NCBI GenBank assembly: GCA_037447655.1 | Contig: JBBHKE010000045.1 | Span: forward strand, 62,001-126,000 | Length of the DNA: 64,000 bases | Reading direction: 5' to 3' | Origin: Zygnema cylindricum | Lineage: Eukaryota > Streptophyta > Zygnematophyceae > Zygnematales > Zygnemataceae | Part shown: positions 23,654 through 35,523 of the stretch, piece by piece | How positions within the stretch are numbered: the first letter of the stretch is position 1 | Layout: each line of letters starts with the position of its first letter | Notes under the pieces: model-generated | What the model was told of the DNA's origin: nothing | The model's input: only the letters and a program-made list of their open reading frames with translations | The model's database searches: none | Made by a program: the position numbers and the translations under genes

Positions 23654-26008
23654 CTACTTTCTAGAAGACAACCAACTCCGAGCTTTTTCAAAACCATTTT
23701 TCCCGGTTTGGTAGTCACGCAATGTCTGCATAATTTCTTCGTGTGTGTTCATCACAAACGGTCCATACTGTGACACAGGCTCGTTGATCGGCTGCCCGGC
23801 AATTAGAACAAATTGTAGTACTTCCTCACTCTTGTTCCACACGCTCAGCCCATCTCCAGGTCCCAATTCCAGTGTATAATGAGCCCCAAAACTCTCTGCA
23901 GTCTCTTTTCCGAATATACCTCGGCCTTTCAAAGTATACACAAAGCCATTCCATCCCTCAGGCACTGCTTGGTGAAGCGAGGCACCCGGTTGCATTGTGA
24001 AGTCGAGGTACATTGTCGGTGTCCGCGTGTACACTGGAGAAGTCACACCCATGGACTGACCGGCTATCACTGCAACTTTCACACCGTCTTTCTCAATTTT
24101 GGGAACATCTTTCGCTTCCAGTTCTTGGTAATTAGAGGGAATCCTGCAGATTTCATGGCGAGCAAATTAAGAAATAATAATCTGCTCCGATGCAGTGGTG
24201 GAGCTCATGACATAGTGAGCATGTAGCAAAACGTTTATCTATTAAGTCCTTTCATTAGCACGCTCTATACCTGCTATACTCACATTTTGTCCTTAGCTGC
24301 CAAGTTGACCCATAATTGCAATCCGTGGCTCTCTACCCCAGGAGCTGGCATTTCCGAGTGTACGATGCCACGTCCAGCAGTCATCCACTGCGCCCCATGG
24401 TAACGAGTAACATATATTAGTTTTGAACGCTTCCTTACCCATTCATCTAGAGAAAAAAATAGGGCTCCTTTAGCAGATGATGCGGGAAGAGAAGTAAAAT
24501 GTGTGCATCACTTTTCCTACTTATCTGTCCTTACAAGCTTAAAAGTCTTACATTGTGGACATTGTGTTTCAAGTTAGTTGAAACACGCAGAATCGTGAGA
24601 CAATTGACCAGCTTCGAGTAAAAATATTTGCTGGACATGCCAAATGGATGAGAATGCAGTGATTCTATGTCAAATAACGTTAACAAAATTACAGAATATA
24701 TGTGATGGTGATGACGAGGAGAGAATGGAAGGCTTCTCCCACTTTGTGTCACTTAAAAGTAGAGGGTTGTTGCAATGTCTGACCTGTAAATCTCCAGCTT
24801 TAATGGTGCCTTTGTGCCCATCACAGTCTTCGTGGGTGACCGCTCCCTGCATTAGCAACGATGAAGTAGAAGAATGATAAGAATTCATCTTATAAGCAGC
24901 ACCAGTCAGCTTTTTGGAAGTTACTGCCAGCTTACAATGACTGTCATAAATGCAGATTTTCACCCGAAGACATCACCATTTGAACAGAAAAAGTCAAATG
25001 GTTCCAATCCAAGATGACTCGACTATTTGCACATGGTAAAAGGATAGGAGATCACACCTCCAGCATATAGGTCACAGTCTCAAAGCCTGTCAAACACCAT
25101 TAAGAATCAGAAAACATCAAGGAAGTCAGAAAATGCCCAATTGCGGTGAGTGCATTGTGCATTTGAACTTGAAACACTGCAGCTTTGAGCTGGTATTCCT
25201 TGAATTGAAAGCGATATCATAATCCAAATAATAAGCGCCCAACTGCTGTCTGTTTACCCACCACGGTGAGGATGGTCGGGGAAGCCGGCTGGAGCTGAAA
25301 CTGAAGAGAGAAAAATGGAGCCACAAGAGAACCAACTGTTAGTCTGTATAACTTTTCCAAACATGTCACATTTCTCGAATCATTTGACAACATTTGGTTC
25401 GCCTCCGTACTCTAACCCAACTAGAAGGAGTTACGGCATTATGTAGACATTGGGAGGGAAAAGGACAGCTATGGGGAAAAGGTTTCCACCTAATGTCATT
25501 CCTAACTCGAATTCATTGTTAATTTAAAACATTTTCGTGGTTTTGTCTAGTTCAGGCAAGCAACAGCACGCCTTTCCCACAACAGCCAATGGCTGCGTCT
25601 CAATCTGCACAATAGTAAACAGGCAGCCACGTGGCATCAATTTCCACGCGCCACATTACACACCTCTGGCTTCGTCGAGCAAAAGGAAAGGATCCAGAGT
25701 CTTCATTTCAGGCCTGCAAAAACACCTCCCTGGCAGCCGAACTTCTCAGGCAAAAAGAGGCAAAAAGATACACAATCGTCGTACCTGCAACTTGACACTA
25801 TCACCTGAAACTAGCTCAGTTACTCAAAACGATCAAACCGAATTGAGAGCAAACAAAAAGACGACAAAACGCGCACACACCTCCCAATGCTGCGCCTCAC
25901 ACGTGCGCCATCACCTTCAGACTGTTCACGAGATAAAAGTTTCCGAAGTATGGTCCGCGGCTTGTTGAACGTGGCGCCTGGGACTGCAGTTTCCATGGCG
26001 GAGGACAT
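23654..26008 (-). CDS. Pirin (cupin-fold, metal-binding), copy B
   Basis: Seven minus-strand exons with lengths identical to copy A (128, 50, 39, 29, 63, 104 and 490 bases) join in phase to 300 residues: 25881-26008, 25664-25713, 25262-25300, 25058-25086, 24784-24846, 24284-24387 and 23654-24143. The metal ligands in DHPHRG and VHSE are kept, and AGRGIVHSE has the usual Arg. LLLDEF reads LLLDEA here, a change at a well-conserved position. All frames and splice sites are intact, so both copies look functional. An in-frame upstream extension from 26242 with a hydrophobic stretch exists here too, and differs from copy A at several residues. The role is as for copy A and is not settled in plants. 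Confidence 0.93.
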
Positions 26009-26330
26009 TCGGACTGAAAGAGTAGATGGCTGGAGAGGAATGTGAGAGATAGATCTCCAGAGGAGATAAACTGGAGGAGCCAGCGTTACAAGAAGAGTGC
26101 AAGAGAGGAGGAGGAAGCCGAAGGGCAAACCAAAAGCTGACTTTTTTTTTGTGTTTCTTGGAGGAGCCATGGAAAGTCTGTCGCGGAGCCATATAGGGTT
26201 ATAGGCAAGGGGAGGAGGGCACGGCGAAAGTTCGCAACACACCCTGGAATCATCCTAAGTTTTGAATTCGCGCGTGTGAAGGCAGTACGGCCAGTTTTCG
26301 GTACTTGCGCGGCTATTTCTCCGGAGCATA

Positions 26331-26625
26331 CACCGCGAATCGTTATTAGTGTCAAAGTCACTAATTTGGGTTCTTAAAATTTTGATTTTTTTCCTCAAAT
26401 AGGATACATGATTTTAATTTTTCCTTGACGTTAATTAAGGTACCGTACAAAATAACGTTAAAGAACGAAAGTACAAAAATATCTAAATAGTGTGGTGTAC
26501 GGTCGATGTCAGACCGTACATAAATGTACCTTTTCATGTGAAAATTTTACAAGAAATGAATTAAATCAGACGCGCACGCATAGGAACGTGCGCTCAAAAA
26601 AACAGGATTAGTCTGACACGTAAAC
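26331..26625. mobile_element. Left part of TA-flanked TIR element next to pirin B promoter
   Basis: Begins CACCGCGAATCGTTATTAG after TA (26329-26330) and matches the left half of the copy A element at 16293, including the GTACGGTCGATGTCAGACCG palindrome at about 26498. Its right half is replaced by a complete short element that begins at 26628. Confidence 0.75.
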
Positions 26626-26627
26626 TA

Positions 26628-26815
26628 CACCGCGAATCGTTATTAGCGTTGAGAAATTATTAGTGTAAAGAAAAAATTAGCGTCATTTATTCTAATTTAG
26701 TACTGGGAGACGTGGCAAATTATGGTCCACGTGCTTAAATAGTGTAGTTTATTCTATTTAAGGTATTGATGTCAAAATTTTGGGGCGCCGATAACGCTAA
26801 TAACGATTCGCGGTG
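26628..26815. mobile_element. 188-bp TA-flanked TIR element
   Basis: Left end CACCGCGAATCGTTATTAGC, right end AACGATTCGCGGTG, TA at 26626-26627 and 26816-26817. It is the uninterrupted relative of 17080-17857, and an inverted relative lies at 28392-28588. Confidence 0.88.
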
Positions 26816-27234
26816 TAGTATGGCATGTACGGATAAATTAAATTCGCGACGTCGTATGATTTCTAATAATTTGTACCGATACATATATTAATGTATATAA
26901 TCGTACGGTGAATATTCCATTTTTGCTGTTCCCAAATTAGCATTAACGCCGAAATTAGAATACACCTTTTTCTTATAGAATTTCAAATTCTTAATTAGCA
27001 TCAAGTACGGTAAATTTTATTCAACACTATTTAAACTTTGACACTAATTACGATTCGTGGTGTTACTCCCTCCGCCAAATTAGTGTAGTGCACAAAACAA
27101 AACCTACGTGAACTCCGCAGTGCAGTCCCAAAGTTGGCTTTAACACTTTAAAGTTTAAACCTAGCCCCAGAATCAATTCGCTATTGGATTATTGACCTTA
27201 GGCCTAAATTAAGGAACGACGTGAAATGATACTA

Positions 27235-27850
27235 CACCGCGAATCGTAAGTAGTGAAAAAATTAGAGTAAAAAAAATAAAAATAAACAATTAGAGTAATG
27301 AGCTCTAATTTATGTAATAGAACTTTTTCACAGAGGAAGTTTACTCTAATTTATTTAAGTACTCTATCTATATTGGGTTATGTCAGCAATAAATATACGC
27401 GCTTAAATAATGAACACTAAATTACATAGACGTACAAAAATTGTCAGTCCGTATAATTATGACGTCATAGTGACGTTAGTACTATTTGTCGCGCTGAATG
27501 TCAGTTAATGTTCACACTGACGACGATGCTGTCGACGGACGAGAATTATGCGAACGGCTTTTTTTCTATGTGATTGATATTTTGTTTAGTGCGATTTCAC
27601 GTGCGAGCGCGATTCTATTAAATCATTATTTGTACCTTTTTACTTATAAAAGTGCAATTTTGCATGGTCGGACGTCGTCCGTACTCCACACTATTTAAAA
27701 CTAACCTTTATTAGAACATTTTACGCTAGTTAAACCTTTCCTAAATTAGAATAATGAAAAAATTAGAATCATTTACTCTATTTGACGTGATAGAGTCGAA
27801 ATTTCGAGCTACCGAATCAGCGTTATTTACTCTAATTACGATTCGCGGTG
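27235..27850. mobile_element. 616-bp TA-flanked TIR element
   Basis: Left end CACCGCGAATCGTAAGTAG, right end TTACGATTCGCGGTG, TA on both sides (27233-27234, 27851-27852). It is an inverted, longer relative of 11241-11740. It is present only in duplication copy B. Confidence 0.85.
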
Positions 27851-27857
27851 TACAGTA

Positions 27858-28383
27858 CACCGCCAATCGTTATTAGCGTGGGAGTTTGATTAGCGTATAA
27901 TAATAATGTGGTGTACGCTATTTAAGAATTTGAAAATTTTGGAAAAAGTCATACATTCTAATTGTTTGATTATGATAATTTGGATCTTTGAAAAAAAAAA
28001 TGTCGGTCGCAAACATGCTTACACTAATATAGGCCTCCGTACAAAATCTGACAAATCGTACACAAATCGTACATTCACACGGTCGAAACGCGGCTGTCGG
28101 ACGAATATGTGGAAACGGGATTTTTTACGACCTGGTTTTTTTTCCTTTTTAGAACGCACATTCTCATGCGTCTGCGGTTAATAAAACTAATTTATTGTAA
28201 TTTTTAACTTAAAAGGTACATTTATGTACGGTCTGACACTGACCGTACACAACTCTATTTAAGAGACAACGCACTGAAAATAACCCTAAATAGAATAAAG
28301 AAAAAATAGAATGAACTACACTAATGGAGAATAAAAAATAAAAAAAGCGGGACGGAATTAGTGTACACAACGCTAATAACGAT
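27858..28383. mobile_element. TA-flanked TIR element, right end damaged
   Basis: Left end CACCGCCAATCGTTATTAGC with TA at 27856-27857. The interior matches 18042-18570, and the right end breaks off at ACGATCAGGCG. Confidence 0.8.
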
Positions 28384-28391
28384 CAGGCGTT

Positions 28392-28588
28392 GGCAACGTG
28401 AATCGCATTAGCCTTATGTAATGCTACGCTAGACCCCAATTTTGACATCGACCTTGAATATAATAAAATTACACTATTTAAGGACGTGGATCATAATCCG
28501 CCACGCTCCTCGGCACTAAATTAGAATGAATGACGCTAATTTTCTTTACACTAATAATTTCTACGCTTAATAACGCATTCGTGATGTA
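28392..28588. mobile_element. Inverted relative of the 188-bp TIR element
   Basis: The reverse complement of this stretch matches 26628-26815 (TATTAGTGTAAAGAAAATTAGCG and the GGATTATGATCCACGTCC part). Both terminal repeats carry mutations. Confidence 0.7.
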
Positions 28589-29250
28589 CTATCGGAATTA
28601 CAGACGGAAACTAAACTCCGCATCTAAAATGAAACAGAAACAACCGTCTACACGAAACAAAACGCCGTGGTAAATGGGCAACAAAGCAATGAAACTAAAT
28701 GAAACAAAAAATGCGCGGACGGACGCGCAAAACAAATTAAACCACACTATCTACGAACCAACATTGCTATGTTGACATCGACATTGACATTGATTCACAC
28801 ATTGCAAATCCAAACATCAGGTAACAATTACTACCACAGACAATCGTGAACTAGTTGAATTGATTCCTGCTGGACTTACACTGCCAATGTTCATTGCAGA
28901 AGATGACACTCTAAAAGTATATCAGACCTTTGACTAGTAACCCTCACTATTCATTGTAGAAGGTGACGTTGTAAAAGTTGAATAGCTTTTGATTAATAAT
29001 CCTAATATCGGCGGATTAGGACAAGCAGTTGCTAAGATAATATTGCAAGATCCATTAAGTATTCAATGATTACTTATTTTGAAGCATTTGAAACATCCAC
29101 GTTAATTACACTGTACAATTGCGTTATGCTACATCGAAAATCGATTAAAGCAAAATAGAATCCATAAGAATTTCAAGCATGTGAAACATCCTCGTTGATT
29201 ACAATACACAATCGTACAAATATATGATGATGATTAAAGAACAACAAACA
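28589..29250. other. No recognisable feature
   Basis: AT-rich sequence without conserved frames. It lies between the transposons of the pirin unit and the retroelement fragment that starts near 29260. Confidence 0.35.
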
Positions 29251-29259
29251 AAAATTCGC

Positions 29260-29800
29260 AAAGAAGCTGGAGTGGGATTATGCACACGAGGATGCTATGG
29301 ATGATTCATTTCGATGGCGGTTAAGATATTTAGTTGTCTGGCAAAAGCTTTGAATGAGTTCTTCTGTGCATGTGGTTAGCCTTTCAAGAGAAGGGGCCCT
29401 GAGATCCTTCCCCCGTCAATTCTCCATCTTTTTATTGTCTGGGTTTATCTATGGCTTTACACGGGTCCAAGTTTCAATCTTCCTACGATCTGCTGTTTGC
29501 TGTTATGGATCATCGACGTTTTTTGGAACTCCCTTAACACGCTCCGTCGAGCTTCGGGGACTTAAAAGGACTGCTTTTAGTAGTTCATGACTTAAGTCGA
29601 CCTTTGGTTAGGTAGTGTTGGTTTGGGGGCTTCGCTTTTCTAATGCTTTAGGGTTTGTTGTTCCTTTCAATATCTCTTATCGGCCTCTGAAATTTCAGAG
29701 CCTGTATTGGCAACCGGGCCTGCAATATTTGACAGTGGTTTTTCATTTTCCTTTTTCTATTTCTTTTTTTCTTCTCTTTTTTCCTTTTTTTCTATTTTCC
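29260..29800 (+). pseudogene. 3' fragment of a LINE-like retroelement
   Basis: Plus-strand sequence from about 29270 (LEWDYAHEDAMDDSFRWR in one frame) corresponds to the end of the retroelement remnant at about 41870-42290 (KKERYYAHRDIRTILFQW). The alignment continues through a GGGGCCC stretch at 29393 versus 42022. Frames are broken. Confidence 0.6.
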
Positions 29801-29939
29801 ACTTTTTGAAGTGCTTCGAACTCTGCTGCAGTGCAATGGGTAAGAAAATAAACAAAGATTAAGAGTACCAAAATATGATAAAAAGTACAATAAAAATTAC
29901 TGAAAGTACAACGAAAACATCATAGAAAACCCACGGGCC

Positions 29940-30780
29940 TCTGGATGTTCCTTTCTTGTAACCCACTTCACTCCTCAAGAAACCTATTTTCCTTACTCTT
30001 TATTATTTTGACTACTCTTGTTATCTCCAACCACATTATATCAAGGGAAATTAATTCGTATCTTTTCAAGTTTTTCCTTTCCATCAAGCATGCTGTTCTA
30101 TTGTTTCAATCCTCTCGTTCTTGACTGTAGACAAATCCTATTTTCTTATCTGAGTTTTCTCAACTTTCCAAAAGATAAATTTCTTTTTTCACTACTTTCT
30201 TCAGAAAAAATTCCCTTCTGAAGTTAATACCATCATTGTCCCTATTCTCTATTAATTCCACTACAATTTTAACTCCTTCCGGAACATTTCGATTCATGTC
30301 ATCAAAAATTTCATAGGCGTAATTGTCACATCACACACTTTTGTCCGTTGTGACAGGCTGAGAATTTTAATAAACCCCATTAAACCACAAAACCACTACT
30401 ATTTTCTACTACATAAGTACCTTGATCCTCGAAAAATCTTTTTTCTGGAACTTTACCCTTTAACAATTTTGGATTGACACATTGTTTTCGTCCTCAAAAA
30501 CCTCCGGAAAACCCAAAAACCTTTCATTTTCAGGATTATTTTGACCTTCAATCTCCCTTTCTCTGTTCTTTTTCACTAATATGCATATATTCTTTTGAAT
30601 ATTGTCATTCTTATTGCCAATTTTTTAACTATAATAAGTGAATACTCCTGGTTCCTCCAATTGTTTCGATTTTTCCCCGACTCTAAATACGAACGACAAC
30701 ATTTTCTGTCACAAATTGTTTGTTCGTTTTCCATTTTGGAGATCGTTTCTTTCGTCGAAATTTAGTCCAATGTTTACGTT
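29940..30780 (-). pseudogene. Degenerate copy of the 353-codon ORF at 42566-43627
   Basis: The minus strand is clearly homologous over most of its length to 42590-43550 (for example around TGTGACAGGCTGA at 30347-30360 and 43003-43015). It contains frameshifts and in-frame stops such as the TAA near 30380, so no long frame survives. Together with the retroelement fragment beside it, it forms one of two copies of a ~1.5 kb block. Confidence 0.75.
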
Positions 30781-30784
30781 GACA

Positions 30785-31260
30785 TTTCCAAAAAAAAAAA
30801 AAAAAAATCATAGCTTGGGCGAAAATTTAAGGAAAAACAATGTCATTGAAAAAGAAAAAGAAAGAGAGGGGGGCCGGGGGAGGAAGGAAAGAGGGGACAG
30901 AGGAGAAGAGAGGAAAGGAGAGGAGGGGAGGGGAGAGAAAATTTGGAAAACATTGAACAAAAAAACCAAAACCCAAAAAACAGAACAAAACAAGACAAAA
31001 AATAATAAAAAAACATTTTTTTTTTCAATAATAATATATAGAACCAAAAAAAAAAAAAAAGAGGCAATCGAACGGAGAGGAGGAGGGGGAAGGGGGGGTC
31101 AAAAAACCCAATAAAAAAAGGGGTAAAACAACGCAATAATAAAGGGGAGGGCTAAAAATGGGCAATAAACCCATAATACATAAATACAAAAACCCGAAAA
31201 AAGGAGGGGGGAAGGCGGGGAAGGGAAGAAAAGTGACCAGGGAGGAGGGTAGAAGTGGAA
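30785..31260. repeat. Purine-rich and A-rich low-complexity tract
   Basis: Runs of A, GAAAGAGAGG and AAAACC units fill this interval on the plus strand. Open frames here are compositional. Confidence 0.8.
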
Positions 31261-31770
31261 TTCCAAACTCATCCATCACCAGTCACGTCACTCTCCCATT
31301 TTCCGGGCAGAACTGAAACCAAAAGGAACTGCTTACCGTTGAATGAAGCGGATAACCAACGGCACAATAATGCACCGCCACTCAAAACCCTCTTTATTCA
31401 TCGCAGAGTCTCTTTAAAAAAACAACGAGCTTTACAATAATGAATAAATATTCTCGTGGAGACCTAAAAAAAACGCAGTGGTGACAATACCTCTCTTCCT
31501 CTCTATCCTCCCTTTTTCACTCTCCACGTTCATTGTCCCTCTCTAATCCCCTTTCCTCCCTCATTCTCCTCTTTTCTCTCTCCTTCTTCTATATTGCCAC
31601 TCTTCCCCCCCATCCTCCGCCGTCACCATCCCACTTTTCCTCCCTCACTTCCCGCCCTTCACAAAGAATCAACCACTGTCCAGCGACACGATTGCAATTC
31701 GCTGTCTCCCTCTCCTTTCTCTCTCCTCTCTCTCCTCCCCCACCATTCCAATGTCTACCACCGGGGCTAT

Positions 31771-32787
31771 CTACGCCCGCTCCTTCTCCCTCCCCAGACT
31801 CACACTCCTCCCCCTCTCCCTCATCGCATTCATCATCTTCACTCTATCCGTACTCTCCATAGTATCCACATCCCCACTATTCCTCCTCTCTATCTCTCCT
31901 CTTTCTCTCTCTCTCCAGTTTTTCAATCGAGATTCCTTCCCTCCTCCACCCTTCTCTTTTCCCTCTCCCCTCCTCCTCTCCCTCTCCCCCCCTCCCCTCA
32001 CAGTCTCCAAAATGGCTCTCGCCCGGACCTCAGCGGCAATTTGCTCTCTCCTTATTCTCTCCTCCCCCGATTCAGAATCAGTACCGTTCTTCCCCTCTTC
32101 CCTCCTTTCTGCCCCTTTTACAGCGTTCAAAGCAACCACCTCTTTCTTGCTTAAACTTTTTTTTCTTAAACTTTTTACAAACACTTCCTTTCTTCCCTCT
32201 CCTTCCTTTCCCTCCTCTCCTCTCGCTGCTCTTCCTTGTCCTTCATCTCCCTTCTCTCCTACACCCTCACCTCCCTCTCCCTCTCCTTCTCCTCGCTCCC
32301 TCTCCCTCTCCCTCTCCCTCTCCCTCTCCGTCTCCGTCTCCTCTCCCTCCACTTCATTTAACTTCCCTATCTCTTGTAAATGAAGAAGCCAATCCAAACT
32401 GTTGACTCGTTCAGGCATTTCCTCTCCCTCATCCGAATCCTCTCCCTCTCCTTTTTTTTCTTCTACCTTATTACTTAGACTATTTCTGCGGCCATATCTC
32501 GCTGCCGACACTCTGGCCTTGTGCCTTTGCCACGTGGGAGGATGCGTGGACTTCGGATTCACAGCACTTGTCTCCTCCGAGGAAGGAGACAAGAGGGGGG
32601 AAGGGAGAGGGGGAAGGAGGCGAAAGCTGTTACGAGGAGGCGAGGGAGTGGGCGAGGAAGTGGGGGAGGGAGAGGAGGGAGAGGGAGGGAACCAATCAGA
32701 ATTGTTGTTGCACTCCATAATACAACAAAGCTTCGTTTTAAACATATCGAAAAGATTTGCAGGAGGCGGATTTTCTGCGTCAGACAT
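31771..32787 (-). CDS. Hypothetical low-complexity protein, 338 residues
   Basis: A single minus-strand frame of 338 codons begins MSDAENPPPANLFDMF and passes through a Ser/Pro-rich part, then long Glu/Arg/Gly-rich runs (repeated RERERERE). The parts with normal composition are the N-terminus (~residues 1-33, with Cys in KLCCIMEC), WQRHKARVSAARYGRRNSLS and VNSLDWLLHLQEIGKLNEVE. No family was recognised. The plus strand over the same bases is a CT-rich tract, so part of the frame may be open by composition alone. The AT-rich stretch above the ATG with AAACCCTAA (32814) would suit a promoter. It may be a first exon continuing leftward, but no partner exon could be shown. Confidence 0.4.
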   Translation of the reverse strand: MSDAENPPPANLFDMFKTKLCCIMECNNNSDWFPPSPSSPSPTSSPTPSPPRNSFRLLPPLPSPLLSPSSEETSAVNPKSTHPPTWQRHKARVSAARYGRRNSLSNKVEEKKGEGEDSDEGEEMPERVNSLDWLLHLQEIGKLNEVEGEETETERERERERERERGEGEGEGGEGVGEKGDEGQGRAARGEEGKEGEGRKEVFVKSLRKKSLSKKEVVALNAVKGAERREEGKNGTDSESGEERIRREQIAAEVRARAILETVRGGGERERRRGEGKEKGGGGKESRLKNWRERERGEIERRNSGDVDTMESTDRVKMMNAMRERGRSVSLGREKERA

Positions 32788-33094
32788 CTTGTAAAAAGAA
32801 AAATAAGTCTCAAACCCTAATTTTATTTTATTATTAGGTTTTTATTGATTTTAACGAAAGCGTTTCGATGTAGTTTCTAAACAATAAATGATAAAGAGAG
32901 TGATAAATGATGATTGATTTATGATAAATGCAAAGAAAGTGTTTCGGCATTCAGGTTCAATGACATGAAAGGAAATAGAAGGAAATGTCTTGAACCATAA
33001 ATGGCGTCAGAAACGACAAATTTTTTCGATTCATTCTTTCTTGAGCCTCTGACGAAACCCTAACTCAGTGCAGAATGTAAGTACTGTACTGCAC

Positions 33095-33295
33095 CACCGT
33101 GAATCGCTATTAGTGTTAATGTTTTTTTCGTCTCTTTAAACATCTTTTCTCCGTACACCCATGTCGGTTCGTAGATCGGACGACTGATATTGAAAGGTAA
33201 GATTCTCAGACTCCGATTGACGGTCTCGAATTGAAAATCGGACAAGTGTGTACGGAGAAAAAATGTTTTTAAGTGGCGAAAAAATTGTTAACACC
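33095..33295. mobile_element. Foldback MITE copy, right end lost
   Basis: Left end CACCGTGAATCGCTATTAGTG, then ACATCTTTTCTCCGTACACC mirrored by GTACGGAGAAAAAATGT. The right terminal ~20 bases are missing (ends at TGTTAACACC). Confidence 0.75.
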
Positions 33296-33813
33296 TTGAA
33301 AGCAGAAACAATTGACTTGACGTGACGTGACGTGACGTTTCCTGGTCCACGGAAAGGTATCTGCAGGAGCTACGGAACTCAGAAAACGACAAAGTGAATG
33401 GACTGACGGGAAGCTTCCACGCGATTTTGTCAGTCCACTGACAGCCCCTTTCCTGCCGTCCGTTGCCGTCAACGTTTGCACCGTCAGTTATTTTGTAACC
33501 GTTGCAGCTCTAACCTGGCCGGCAAAAACACGACGAGGCCGGCTTCCGTGGAGTTGGAAAATGTCCATTGTAATGGAGAAGGACTTCGTCAATTTTGTCG
33601 TATGTGGTCATAGTGCTGTTGGAGAGGGAAAAGTTTTTCGGCGTACGGAATCTCCGTCACAGTGAACCGTCGTTCTAACAGGAACGACACAGGAAGGCCG
33701 CCGCGTTCCTAGCGATGCCTGACACCTGCCGTCACCGTCACTTCGCTGACAGATAATGGCGAATCTGATCCGGGCTGCGAATAGACGCCACACTAAAACG
33801 TCCGGCAACACTA
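33296..33813. other. No recognisable gene
   Basis: Moderately GC-rich stretch with several CGT repeats (GTGAC units at 33320-33340). No conserved frame. Confidence 0.35.
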
Positions 33814-34782
33814 CACCGTGAATCGCTATTAGCGTAATAAAATAGATAGCGTAATGAAACAATTAGCGTACTTTACGGTAAATTGGGTTTTTTAGGGTAC
33901 ACAATGATACTAATTTATCATTAACTCTAATTTGATATTATTCTCCACTAGTTTGAGCGAAAACATCGACCGTTCGATTACGTCTGATTCGTCATCCACG
34001 AAGCAGCCTTTCCATCCCGCTCTCTAGAGGACAGCCCACCTCAGGGATAACGTGTAGAATCACTACACGTGGATGATATATATTCGTGAGACGATGGACT
34101 ACCACAGGAATTCTAACACGTTGCAAAGGAATGTGCGTTCCCAATGTTCATTCATTCCAGTGTTGCGACAAGGTAAGGGTGTGTGCCCATGTAACCGAAA
34201 CTTTTGAATGTTACTTTGGATTTTAGCGCAGATTTTACGGTGTACTTTTCAAAGTGTTCCTTTGTCAATAGTTATTAGCTGTAGTATGGAGTACACCGTG
34301 AATCGCTATTAGCGTACATGACGTTAATTGGGGTACCCCTTTTTTTGGGGCAAATTCTCAAATAGAATAAAGTACGCTAAATGATTTTGCACGTTATTTG
34401 AGGTACCCCGCTCAATACGGTTCATAACTGTAATTTAGTGCCCTTTTTAAATAGTGTGGTGTACGGACTGTCAGATCTGTACTATTCCGTACCTTTTTAA
34501 ATTTAAAAGTACAGAAAATATAATAATATATAATTGCATAAATATTTTCCGGCATACGCAGATGTCAAAAAAACGCGACGGCGTACGATTTGAACAATTT
34601 CGTACATCTACATGTTTTAGTGTGGACATATTTGTGCCGAAAATTTTTACAAAGCAGTTTACAAATTAGAGTACATGATAAATTAGTATCATGGTGTACC
34701 CGAAAAAACACAATTTACCGTAAAGTACGCTATTTGTTTCATTACGCTATATTTTTTATTACGCTAATAGCGATTCACGGTG
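33814..34782. mobile_element. 969-bp TA-flanked TIR element with long terminal repeats
   Basis: Left end CACCGTGAATCGCTATTAGC, right end AATAGCGATTCACGGTG, TA at 33812-33813 and 34783-34784. The inverted repeat extends about 80 bases inwards (GTAATGAAACAATTAGCGTAC near the left is mirrored near 34720). A second left terminus at 34294 shows that another element lies inside. The TGTGGTGTACGG palindrome motif is at 34448. Confidence 0.85.
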
Positions 34783-34784
34783 TA

Positions 34785-35515
34785 CTTGGTGCTATCTAAA
34801 TAATCTAATAATGTTTGTAAAGTTACACGTCCTTATTATATTAGTAACATGCATTATTGGTATCATTGCATGTTATCTTTTGAGATATTGAAAATCGTTA
34901 AAGATTTTATATACCGACCAATTTTAACGTGAAATACGTACTCTCTTTTTTAAATCGCTGTACGCAACATGCGTACAACATTTGCGTACTATGTCATTGT
35001 ACCTCTGAAACCTTTTTCTTCGCAGACATTCTATCGCCTTTAACGCCTGCTTTTCCAGCCTTGTCTTTTCGAAACGAAAACTAGAAGCCCGCGAAATCAC
35101 GAAGTGGAAGGAAAGACAAAAAGAGCGTGACTTAATGTGTTCCGACAAAAACTTTTGTTCGATTTTGGTGTATTCCACCTTAGTTAAAAAGCACGTGGCC
35201 TTTGCGACATGTGAAAAAATAGGATCGTCTCACGCTCAGGAATATACGCACAAGTTACAGCGGAGCAAACAATCACATTCTCAGGGTATGTCCCCATGTG
35301 CATAAGTAAGGGTTTTTTTCTGTCGTTTTCCTGTAAAACTTAGCGCCGTACTGCCTAAGTTGCAACCGTACGAAGGAATCGCAAATTTGTAGAGTACAAT
35401 TTGCGTCATCCTCGAATTGAGGATGTATGAAAATTTGTCGTCTTGTGTTTTTCGACCCACTTCCACGACAAAAAACGTCATCTTCAACCTTACGTTTAAA
35501 ACACATGCGCGATGT
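34785..35515. other. No recognisable gene
   Basis: No conserved frames. The minus strand has short open stretches without recognisable motifs. Confidence 0.35.
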
Positions 35516-35523
35516 GTTTTAAA

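Larger units (their letters stand above)
23310..28383. repeat. Segmental duplication, copy B (pirin unit)
   Basis: Second copy of 13420-18560, about 10 kb away in the same orientation. It differs by a 56-bp repeat expansion in the pirin 3' flank, a different transposon at 27235-27850 and a damaged right edge. Confidence 0.9.
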
